Position numbers and translations under genes: made by a program. The notes below the pieces were generated by a model. That model did not search any database, was not told the origin of the DNA, and worked only from the letters and a program-made list of their open reading frames with translations. A stretch of 40,214 bases of DNA from Corallococcus terminator (GTDB taxonomy: Bacteria > Myxococcota > Myxococcia > Myxococcales > Myxococcaceae), in the NCBI RefSeq assembly GCF_003611635.1, contig NZ_RAVZ01000040.1, positions 1 to 40,214 on the forward strand. Direction: 5' to 3'. Each line of letters starts with the position of its first letter. Position 1 is the stretch's first letter. This document shows, in pieces, positions 1 to 7,438 of the stretch.

Positions 1-1
1 C

Positions 2-412
2 CCCACGCCCGCGCAGACGCCGGCCGTGAAGCCCCCGCCCTCGCCCGCGGACGCGGAGTCCATCGCCCAGGCCGACATGGAGCTGGGCCTGCTGGAGGAG
101 TTCCCGGACGCCGACGCGCAGAGCGGCATCGCGTCCGCCATGCTGCACGCGCATTCGGATGCGCCGGTGTCGCAGAACCGCATCGTGGAGCGGCTGAAGC
201 AGGACGGCCGCCTGGAGTCGCTCTTCGGCGAGGTGTTCCGCGAGGACAACCCCTTCGTGGAGCAGCCGCACAAGGCCGCCATCGTGCGCGCGCTCGACAC
301 GGCGCTCACGCGCGGCACGGTGACGTCCGACGACCTGCGCGCCTTCTCCCGTGGCACCTACGCCCAGGAGTGGCAGCAGATTGGCGTGGCGCTGGGCGAC
401 GCCCGGAAATAA
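2..412 (+). CDS. Unknown protein, C-terminal part (5' end outside window)
   Basis: The reading frame is open from the first complete codon at base 2 to a TAA at 410-412. The visible part is about 136 residues. It begins with a proline/alanine-rich linker-like stretch, which is typical of an inter-domain region, so the real start is probably upstream of the window. A GTG at 26 is possible but has no clear ribosome binding site. The rest is predicted mostly helical and acidic, with no signal peptide, membrane segment or motif I recognise. No function is assigned. It lies 90 bases upstream of the metallophosphoesterase gene on the same strand. Confidence 0.6.
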   Translation, partial: PTPAQTPAVKPPPSPADAESIAQADMELGLLEEFPDADAQSGIASAMLHAHSDAPVSQNRIVERLKQDGRLESLFGEVFREDNPFVEQPHKAAIVRALDTALTRGTVTSDDLRAFSRGTYAQEWQQIGVALGDARK

Positions 413-502
413 CCGGCTTCCCCGCTTCGCCCCCATCGCTTCACGCTTCTTCACGCGCGCGCCGGTTGCGTCGTGACGCGTGCGCGCGAGGATGGGGCCG
501 CC

Positions 503-1753
503 ATGGAAAGCCCGTTGCGCTTCATCTTGTTCTTCTTCGTCGTCGGCGTCGCGGCGGTCTACGTCCACATCTATCTGTACCGGCGCCTGTTCCGGGACAC
601 GTCCGACAGCCGCGCGTGGCGGCTCACCGGCAAGGTGCTGCTGACGGCGCTGTGCCTGCCGCTGCTGCTGTCGTGGGTGGTGACGCGCGTGCTGCCCTCC
701 GCGTTCGCCATCGCCGTCATGTCGTGGACCTGGATGGGCGTGGCCGTGTACCTGCTGCTCTCCCTGGCGGCGCTGGGCGGGGTGCGCTGGCTCGTCGCCC
801 GGACGCGGGGCCACCGGGGCATCCCCCCGGCCCCGGTCACGGCCTCGGGTCCGGTCAGCCCGGAGACAGCGCGAACGCCTTCCCTGGCGGAGCTGTCCAT
901 CACCGTCCCGCCACCCGCCGTGGACGAGGACCGGCGCAGGTTCCTCGCCCGGGCCACCGCGGGCGGCGCGGTGCTCGCGGCCGGCGGACTGACGGGCTAT
1001 GGCATGTGGAGCGCCTTCCACCCGCCCGTGGTGAATGAAGTCACCGTGCGGCTGCCCGGCCTGCCCAAGGCCCTGGACGGCTTCAGCATCGTCCACGTGA
1101 GCGACATCCACGTGGGCCCCATCATCCAGCGCCGCTTCATGGACGAGCTGGTGTCGCGCTGCAACGCGCTCAAGCCGGACCTCGTCGCCATCACCGGAGA
1201 CCTGGTGGACGGCACGGTGAGCGACCTGGGGCACTCCGTGGCCGCGCTCCAGAACCTGAAGGCGCGCGCGGGCACCCACTTCATCACCGGCAACCACGAG
1301 TACTACTGGAACGCGAGCACCTGGGCGGACGCGCTCAGCGGCCTGGGCATCACGGTGCTGAGAAACCGCCACGTGTCCATCGGGGATGCGGGCGGCGCGT
1401 TCGACCTGGTGGGCGTGGATGACTGGTCCATGCGCAACGGGCCCCAGGGCTACAACCTGGACGCCGCGCTCGCCGGCCGGGACCCGGGCCGCGCTGGCGT
1501 GCTGCTCGCGCACCAGCCCTCCAACTGGGACGTGGCGGCGAAGGCCGGCATGGGCCTGCAACTGTCCGGACACACCCACGGCGGGCAGTTCTTCCCCTTC
1601 ACCGTCGCCGTCTCCGCCATCTGGAAGCACGACGCCGGCCTCTTCCAGGAGGGCGACCGCCACCTCTACGTCAGCCGGGGCACCGGTTTCTGGGGCCCGC
1701 CCCTGCGCGTCGGCGCACCGTCTGAAATCGTTAAGGTGACGCTTCTGGCGTGA
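503..1753 (+). CDS. Membrane-anchored calcineurin-like metallophosphoesterase (YkuE-like)
   Basis: A predicted metal-dependent phosphoesterase of 416 residues. The catalytic half carries the family motifs in order: DIHVG (D201, H203), GDLVDG (D233), GNHE (N264, H265) and GHTHGG (H357, H359). These are the dinuclear metal ligands of calcineurin-like enzymes. The N-terminal 110 residues form about three hydrophobic segments, followed by a cytosol-like linker. Next comes a second membrane-directed stretch starting with a twin-arginine-like DRRRFL near residue 140. B. subtilis YkuE has a Tat signal directly before its catalytic domain; here that element sits after extra membrane helices, so the catalytic domain is probably extracytoplasmic. 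ATG 503 is preferred (GAGGA upstream); an in-frame GTG at 473 would add ten residues. Substrate is unknown; lipid or nucleotide phosphoesters are family guesses. Confidence 0.9.
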   Translation: MESPLRFILFFFVVGVAAVYVHIYLYRRLFRDTSDSRAWRLTGKVLLTALCLPLLLSWVVTRVLPSAFAIAVMSWTWMGVAVYLLLSLAALGGVRWLVARTRGHRGIPPAPVTASGPVSPETARTPSLAELSITVPPPAVDEDRRRFLARATAGGAVLAAGGLTGYGMWSAFHPPVVNEVTVRLPGLPKALDGFSIVHVSDIHVGPIIQRRFMDELVSRCNALKPDLVAITGDLVDGTVSDLGHSVAALQNLKARAGTHFITGNHEYYWNASTWADALSGLGITVLRNRHVSIGDAGGAFDLVGVDDWSMRNGPQGYNLDAALAGRDPGRAGVLLAHQPSNWDVAAKAGMGLQLSGHTHGGQFFPFTVAVSAIWKHDAGLFQEGDRHLYVSRGTGFWGPPLRVGAPSEIVKVTLLA

Positions 1754-1772
1754 GGTGTAGATTTACCCGGAA

Positions 1773-2417
1773 ATGAGCAAGGAACCAGCGAAGCGCGAAA
1801 TCAAGCAGGAGCGGGCGGCGCGGACGCGGGTGGAAATCCTGGAGGCCGCCATCACGTTGTTCGCTCGGCGGGGCTACCTGTCGACGACGATGTCGGACCT
1901 GGCGAAGGCCATCCGGATGACCCCTGGCGCGCTGTACTGGCACTTCCCCACCAAGGAAGACCTGCTGCTGGCGGCCATCGAGGAGCTGCACTCCCGCTAC
2001 CAGGCGGAATTCCTGCCACTGCTCACCGAGCGCCGGCCGCTGTCCGGCCGGGAGCAGTTGGTGTTCGTCGTCTCGCGCACCTCGCAGTTCCTGCGCTACC
2101 ACCGCGAATACGGCATCTTCTTCGGAATGCTGTCCGCCGAGTCCGCGGAGTCCAATGACCGCGTGGCGGAGCTGCTGCGGGAGAAGATCGCCGTCTACGT
2201 GCAGGTGCTGGCGGGGATGATCCGCTACGGCCAGAAGCGGCAGGAGTTCCGCTCGGAGGTGGACCCGCTGCACATGGCCCACACCATGATGGGCGGCTAC
2301 CTGGGCATCCTGCTGCACCACAACCTGTTCCGCACCACCGTGAACTACGACCCGCTGATGGCGTCGTTGGATCAAATCCTCTCTGGCGGCCTGCACGTGC
2401 GCGGCCCGCTGGGCTAA
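1773..2417 (+). CDS. TetR/AcrR family transcriptional regulator
   Basis: A 214-residue one-component repressor-type regulator. The N-terminal helix-turn-helix spans about residues 14-65 and has the family signature: ILEAAITLFARRGY, then TTMSDLAKA, then GALYWHFPTKEDLL. The C-terminal two thirds is a helical ligand-binding and dimerisation domain whose ligand cannot be read from sequence. The start ATG lies 19 bases after the metallophosphoesterase stop, with only a weak ribosome binding site (GAGGTG about 15 bases upstream). The two genes are therefore probably co-transcribed. A strong hairpin follows the stop. The target genes are unknown; autoregulation or control of the preceding gene is an inference. 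Confidence 0.93.
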   Translation: MSKEPAKREIKQERAARTRVEILEAAITLFARRGYLSTTMSDLAKAIRMTPGALYWHFPTKEDLLLAAIEELHSRYQAEFLPLLTERRPLSGREQLVFVVSRTSQFLRYHREYGIFFGMLSAESAESNDRVAELLREKIAVYVQVLAGMIRYGQKRQEFRSEVDPLHMAHTMMGGYLGILLHHNLFRTTVNYDPLMASLDQILSGGLHVRGPLG

Positions 2418-2431
2418 CGACCCCGGAAACG

Positions 2432-2472
2432 AAGACGCCCGGCCCCCGGATGCGGTGGGGAGCGGGCGTCTT
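2432..2472 (+). terminator. Hairpin terminator candidate after tetR gene
   Basis: A perfect 10-bp inverted repeat (AAGACGCCCG at 2432-2441, CGGGCGTCTT at 2463-2472) begins 14 bases after the regulator's stop codon. There is no strong T-run, as is usual in GC-rich myxobacterial DNA. The two neighbouring genes converge here. Confidence 0.6.
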
Positions 2473-2503
2473 GTCACTTCAGTGGCTCCAGCGGTGAGGG
2501 CTC

Positions 2504-2531
2504 CCGCTTCCCCCAGGTTCGAGGGAAGCGG
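2504..2531 (-). terminator. Hairpin terminator candidate after the lipoprotein gene
   Basis: A perfect 9-bp stem (CCGCTTCCC at 2504-2512, GGGAAGCGG at 2523-2531) with a 10-base loop lies 15 bases beyond the stop codon of the minus-strand lipoprotein gene. It is distinct from the hairpin at 2432-2472, so each convergent gene seems to have its own terminator. Confidence 0.55.
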
Positions 2532-2546
2532 AAGGTGCCTGCCGCG

Positions 2547-5500
2547 CTACAGCGCTTCCGTCGTGCTCTGCGAACCCTGCGGCTGGCGCGCCGCGCGAAT
2601 CACGAAGTCCGCGGCATTGTTGTCCGTGTCGTAGCCGTTGCCCAGGACCGCGTCCTCGCCCCCCACCGCCATCGTCGCGGAGGTGGAGGCGGCCTTGGCC
2701 TTGCGCTCGTAGGTGCCAGCGGCGGCCGGGGGACCCACGATGGGGGTTCCGCCTTCCGCCGAGTCCGCGTCCGCGCCATAGCCCACCGTGTCCACCGCGA
2801 GCGCCTCCGTCTTCTCCAGCCCGATGCCGGGCAGGCCCAGGCGGATGTGACCGGAGCCTGCCGCCATCTGGATGGTGACGCCGAACGAGAAATCGGACGC
2901 CGCCGTGCTGGCGCTCGAGTAGGTGTTGCCCGTCAGCAGGTAGTAACCATGCGCGGCGATCTTCGCGCCCGCGGGGAGCGCGATGACCGTGGCGGCCCCA
3001 TAGGTCTTGCCGGCCGCGCTCTTGTACTGGAGCTTCCACCCGGAGAGGTCCACCTCCGCGTTCGTGGGGTTGTAGAGCTCCACGAACTCGTCATTCGCGC
3101 CGCTCGGGCCCGCCGGGGCGAACTCACTGATGACGACGTGGCCGGCACCGGTGACGACGTTCACCGTGATGGCCGCGGACTTCGTCACGCCCGCGTAGGA
3201 CGCGTTGAGCTGGGTGCTGCCCGCCGTGGCCCCGGCCGTGAACGTCACCGTGGCGGTCGTCTGGCCCTCCGCCACCGTCACCGTCGCGGCGGGCGACAGC
3301 TCACCCACGCCCGAGGGCGCGAGCACCACGTCCACCGTCGCACCGCCCGCCGGCGCCTTGCGGTCCAGCGTCACGGTGAACACCTGCGTCTTGCCCGCGT
3401 TCACCGTCACCACGTCCGGCGTGATGCTGGAGAGCTTCGCGGGCGGGGGCAGCACGGTCAGCGCACCCGTGCGCGTGAGTCCGTTGAGCGAGGCGGACAC
3501 GGAGCCCGTGCCCTCCCCTTCCGCCGCCGCGGTGAACGTCACCGTCGCCGTCGTCTCACCGGGGTTCACCGTCACCGACGTGCTGGAAAGCGAGCCGAAG
3601 GCCGTGCCCGTCGTGGGCGACGTCAGCGACAGCAGCACCTGCACGGCGGTCGTGGGCGCGGACTCCAGCGTCACCGTGTACACCTGCTGCGCGCCCGCGT
3701 TCACCGTGGCGGTGGACGGGGAGAGCGACACCAGCCGGGGCACATCGGTGATGACGTTCACGGTGGCGTTCAGGGTGTCCGTGCCATTCGTGACCGTCAC
3801 CGTGCCCGCGCCGGTGCTGGCCTCGTCCACGGTGAAGTCGAAGGTGGTGCTCAGCACGTCGGTGGCCACCGTCGTGTTGGAGAAGGTGCCGAAGCCCGCG
3901 GGTGACACCGCGAGGTCCAGCGTCGTGCCGGCCGGCACGGGCCGGTCGAACGTCACGGTGAAGCGCGCCGTTCCGCCCGGCGCCACGCCTTGCGTCTGCG
4001 GCGTGAGGTTCGCGAGGGACGCGGACTCGGCCGTGCCCAGCACGCGCAGCGTGGCCGTCTGGGTGGACGTGCCCGACGTCGCGGTGAGGGTCACCGCCGC
4101 CGCGGGCGCCAGCGCCTGGAGCGCCACCGTAGCGCTCGTCTGGCCGGCGGGGATGACGACCTGTCCGCCCACCGCGTTCAGCGCCGTCGCGTCGCTCGAC
4201 GCGATGGCCACGGTGACGTCCACCGGGTAGCTGGACGCCATCGTCACCGTGAGCTTCTGCGGGATGGCGTCGGAGCCTCCCACGCGCACGAAGCCGCCGG
4301 ACGTGAAGGCCGTCAGCGCCGGAAGGGGCGGCAGCGGAATCTGCATGTCACCCGCGCTCCGGGGCAGCAGCTTGTGGTTGCTGAAGGTGTACGTCAGCAC
4401 GCCGCGCACCACGCGGTATTCGGTGCCCAGGACCTGCACCGGATAGCTGAAGGCCTGGTCGTCCACCATCAGGCCCGTGAGCGCCGGGTCCCCGGACTTG
4501 TTCTCGTCGATGATGAACTCGCGCTGGGCGTTCTCCAGCCGGGTGTTGAACACGTTCTGGACCTCCACCAGCGCGCCCTCCAGGGCCTTGGCCTGGGGAC
4601 CGCCCGTGCGGATGGCCTCCGTGCGCACCACCACCGGCGCGGGCAACGCATTGGAAGCGCTGTTCTTCGTCACCGTGACGTTGATGAGCTCCAGCAGGCC
4701 GAAATACTCCGTCAGCGTGCCTTCCAGCTTCACGTTGTCGCCCACCGCCACGTTGGCCTTCTCCCCGTAGACGTAGAGGCCGGAGTTCTCCGCCCCCTTG
4801 CCCGACGGGTAGTTCGCCACCTGCACCCAGTAGCCACGCGTCGCGGTCGCATTCGCATCCACGGCGGTCACCACCACGCCGTCCACCGCCACCTTGACGC
4901 CCACGAGCGACGTCTTGCCGGAGGTGGGCGTCGTCTTCACGTCGTAGACGGTGACGGCGCACGCGGAGCCGTTCGGGTTCGGCACCGGGCACGGGTCGCA
5001 CTCGTCGCCCACGCCATCATTGTCCGCGTCCTTCTGGTCCGGGTTCGCCACGAGCGGGCAGTTGTCGCCGGGGGCGAGGATGCCGTCGTAGTCGAAGTCC
5101 GACGGGTCGGTGGCCGAGCACACGCCGGCGTCCGTGGGACAGCCGTCGCACACATCGCCCTTGCCGTCGCTGTCGGTGTCCTTCTGGTCCGCGTTGGTCA
5201 CGAACGGGCAGTTGTCGCGCCACGTGGGCACGCCGTCGTGGTCGTCGTCATCGCCTCGCGAGGCCACGCACGCGGTGGTGCCCGCCTCCAGGGGGCACGG
5301 GTCGCACGCGTCGCCCACGCCGTCGCCGTCCGTGTCCACCTGCCGCCCGTCGTCCATGGGACGCACGGGGTTGAAGATGGCCGGGCAGTTGTCGGTGGCG
5401 TTGGGGATGCCGTCCGCGTCCGTGTCGTCCGCGCCCGCCACGCCCGTGTAGACGGTGGAGCCGTTGACCGCGGCGACCGGGAAGGCGGTGCCCACCGCGC

Positions 5501-7202
5501 TGCGCGTCGGCTCGCACGTCGGCTCGTTGGTCGGCGTCTCGCACGCGAACAGCGGGTAGAGGCCCGCGGTGTCCGACGAGCCCTGGAACGCCGTCAGGTT
5601 CTTGCCAATCTCCGACTGCACGCACGCGGCCTTCGCCGTGCCGCACACGGCCAGCGCGTCACACGTGTCCGCGCCCTTGAGGCCGTCCACCAGGGCCTGG
5701 TCGCCGTAGAGCGGCTTGCCACCGCGCATCGTCAGCACCACGTCCGCGGGCTCCGCCGCGATGACCGCGCGGTGCGGGGACGCGGCGTAGCTGCCCTGCC
5801 GGTAGATGGCCAGGTCCGCCACCTTGCCCGGCGCGATGCGGCCCACCTTCTCGTAGACGTCCACCGCGTCGGCCGCGTTGGCCGTCACCATGCGCCACAG
5901 CTCCTCGTCCGTGAAGGTCTTGGCGAAGCGCGTGGTGTTGAGGTGATCCGCGCAGCGCAGCTCGCGCAGGATGTTCATGGAGCCGGAGCGGATCCAGTCC
6001 GTGCCCAGCGACACGGACACGCCCAGCGTCTTGAACGCCGTCACCATGGCGGTGTCGCCGTACAGCGAGATGTTGGAGCGCGGCGACCAGATGAGCCCGG
6101 TGCCGTGCGCCGCCATCTGGGAGATTTCCCGGGCGGTGAGGCCCACGCCATGGATGATGGCCGAGCGGGGGAACAACACGTTGGCGGAGCCCGAGGACAG
6201 GCACCGGAACTCATTCTGCGCCGTGGCCGCGATGCCCTCCGCGACGTGCGGCAGGTACGCCGACGTGCGCGAGGCCACGTCCGCCGCGGACGGGAAGGAG
6301 CCGTAGGCGCAACTGCCCACCAGCGTGGTGCCGCTGCTGTCACCCAGGGGGAAGGTGTCCGAGTCCGCGGAGCCCTCCGCCAGGCCCTCCTGCTGCGCGG
6401 CGCCGTTCGAGCCCGCCACGTCCAGGTTGCGCAGGAAGCCCTTCGCCCCGCCCGCGCCCGCGATGGAGGTGGTGCCCGCCATCACCTGGCGCAGCTCCGA
6501 CCAGAGGATGGCGTCCGCCTTCGAGTTGGCCGGGTTGTTGAGCCGGGTGTGCTTGTTGCTGCCCGTGCGCCAGTCGTGACGGTGCTCGTAGCGCTCCGCG
6601 CTGGTGCCCGGCTGGGGCGCGCCCGGGTAGGTGATGTGGTCGTGCGGGTTGACGAGGCCCGGGGAGATGACGCCCGTGGGGCACATCACCTGCGTCGCGT
6701 CCGCGGCGCCGGCCGTCTGGGAGCAGTCGCAGGCGGAGCACGTGATGGAGCCCTGGGCGTTCACCAGCACCTGGCCGCCCAGGAACGTCTCACCGTCCGT
6801 GAGCACCACGCCGGTGAACAGCGTGCCCGCCGTGCCCGCCTTCGTCACCGCGCACGTGGCGCCGTCCGGAAGCGCCGCGGGAGGCGCGGCCCAACACCGC
6901 GTCGTCTTGGTGGGCGTGGCGGTACAGTCCGCCTCGCACCCGTCGCCGCTCACATCGTTGCCGTCGTCACATACCTCCGTGGCGTCCTTGGTGCCGTCGC
7001 CACACTTCGACGGAGACAGCGTGCAGTTGGCTTCGCACCCGTCGGCCCCCTCCTTGTTGCCGTCGTCGCACTGCTCGCTTCCCTCCTTCTTGCCGTCGCC
7101 GCACACCACCACGGGAACTTCGGGATCATCGGATCCACAGGCACTGCCCAAGAGGAGGACCGCGCCCAGGGCGGCCAGCAATAAGCGGGGGGAGCTGCGC
7201 AT
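2547..7202 (-). CDS. Multidomain surface lipoprotein: Cys-rich repeats, amidohydrolase, TSP3 repeats, OB-like, Ig-like repeats, lamin-tail domain
   Basis: A 1551-residue predicted lipoprotein. ATG 7202 is chosen because AGGAGG sits 4 bases upstream and the product opens with a lipoprotein signal ending LLGSAC (Cys22). Order of parts: two Cys-rich CGDG...CDDGN repeats (about 34-93, DUF4215/Myxo_disulf type); an ATZ/TRZ-like amidohydrolase (about 115-500) with the HDH metal motif near 186, IHGVGL, PRSN and GTDW; thrombospondin type-3 calcium repeats rich in DxDxDG (about 587-742); an OB-fold-like region (about 750-950); three to four Ig-like repeats (about 977-1347); and a lamin-tail domain (VVISEF...NDEFVELYNP, about 1350-1480). 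The amidohydrolase metal ligands look intact, suggesting a cell-surface hydrolase or deaminase of unknown substrate. It is monocistronic, divergent from the kinase at 7439. The Cys-rich, TSP3 and lamin-tail parts are typical of myxobacterial surface proteins. Confidence 0.9.
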   Translation of the reverse strand: MRSSPRLLLAALGAVLLLGSACGSDDPEVPVVVCGDGKKEGSEQCDDGNKEGADGCEANCTLSPSKCGDGTKDATEVCDDGNDVSGDGCEADCTATPTKTTRCWAAPPAALPDGATCAVTKAGTAGTLFTGVVLTDGETFLGGQVLVNAQGSITCSACDCSQTAGAADATQVMCPTGVISPGLVNPHDHITYPGAPQPGTSAERYEHRHDWRTGSNKHTRLNNPANSKADAILWSELRQVMAGTTSIAGAGGAKGFLRNLDVAGSNGAAQQEGLAEGSADSDTFPLGDSSGTTLVGSCAYGSFPSAADVASRTSAYLPHVAEGIAATAQNEFRCLSSGSANVLFPRSAIIHGVGLTAREISQMAAHGTGLIWSPRSNISLYGDTAMVTAFKTLGVSVSLGTDWIRSGSMNILRELRCADHLNTTRFAKTFTDEELWRMVTANAADAVDVYEKVGRIAPGKVADLAIYRQGSYAASPHRAVIAAEPADVVLTMRGGKPLYGDQALVDGLKGADTCDALAVCGTAKAACVQSEIGKNLTAFQGSSDTAGLYPLFACETPTNEPTCEPTRSAVGTAFPVAAVNGSTVYTGVAGADDTDADGIPNATDNCPAIFNPVRPMDDGRQVDTDGDGVGDACDPCPLEAGTTACVASRGDDDDHDGVPTWRDNCPFVTNADQKDTDSDGKGDVCDGCPTDAGVCSATDPSDFDYDGILAPGDNCPLVANPDQKDADNDGVGDECDPCPVPNPNGSACAVTVYDVKTTPTSGKTSLVGVKVAVDGVVVTAVDANATATRGYWVQVANYPSGKGAENSGLYVYGEKANVAVGDNVKLEGTLTEYFGLLELINVTVTKNSASNALPAPVVVRTEAIRTGGPQAKALEGALVEVQNVFNTRLENAQREFIIDENKSGDPALTGLMVDDQAFSYPVQVLGTEYRVVRGVLTYTFSNHKLLPRSAGDMQIPLPPLPALTAFTSGGFVRVGGSDAIPQKLTVTMASSYPVDVTVAIASSDATALNAVGGQVVIPAGQTSATVALQALAPAAAVTLTATSGTSTQTATLRVLGTAESASLANLTPQTQGVAPGGTARFTVTFDRPVPAGTTLDLAVSPAGFGTFSNTTVATDVLSTTFDFTVDEASTGAGTVTVTNGTDTLNATVNVITDVPRLVSLSPSTATVNAGAQQVYTVTLESAPTTAVQVLLSLTSPTTGTAFGSLSSTSVTVNPGETTATVTFTAAAEGEGTGSVSASLNGLTRTGALTVLPPPAKLSSITPDVVTVNAGKTQVFTVTLDRKAPAGGATVDVVLAPSGVGELSPAATVTVAEGQTTATVTFTAGATAGSTQLNASYAGVTKSAAITVNVVTGAGHVVISEFAPAGPSGANDEFVELYNPTNAEVDLSGWKLQYKSAAGKTYGAATVIALPAGAKIAAHGYYLLTGNTYSSASTAASDFSFGVTIQMAAGSGHIRLGLPGIGLEKTEALAVDTVGYGADADSAEGGTPIVGPPAAAGTYERKAKAASTSATMAVGGEDAVLGNGYDTDNNAADFVIRAARQPQGSQSTTEAL

Positions 7203-7252
7203 GAAGCCTCCTGCCGGAAAGGCAGTGCCGAGAAAGGTCGGAGCGACGAAGA

Positions 7253-7291
7253 GCACCCCGGACCTCGCACGTGGCAGAGGACCCGGGGTGC
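7253..7291 (-). promoter_or_regulatory. Leader hairpin in the lipoprotein gene's upstream region
   Basis: Perfect 8-bp arms (GCACCCCG at 7253-7260, CGGGGTGC at 7284-7291) enclose a further near-perfect inner stem (ACCTC/GAGGA). The hairpin lies 51 bases upstream of the lipoprotein ATG within the 236-base divergent intergenic region 7203-7438. That region must also hold the promoters of both genes, but I could not identify -35/-10 boxes with confidence. A 5'-UTR structure is an inference. Confidence 0.35.
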
Positions 7292-7438
7292 AACATTTCA
7301 GCGATACCTGACCCGTGAAGTCCACTTCGTGGGACTCAAAGCGTCCGCCGTGTGCCTGGAGGTGTGGTAGGAGCGCACCCAACGTGTGGGGGAGCGTGCT
7401 CATGACGCGGACGCACAAGGTCTAGAGTAGGGGGGCAC

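Noticed and set aside
3990-7184. A 1064-codon open frame on the plus strand opposite the lipoprotein gene
   Set aside because: It is low-complexity Arg/His/Gly-rich and mirrors the minus-strand gene; GC-rich third positions keep the antisense frame open. The minus frame has a signal peptide, ribosome binding site and recognisable domains.
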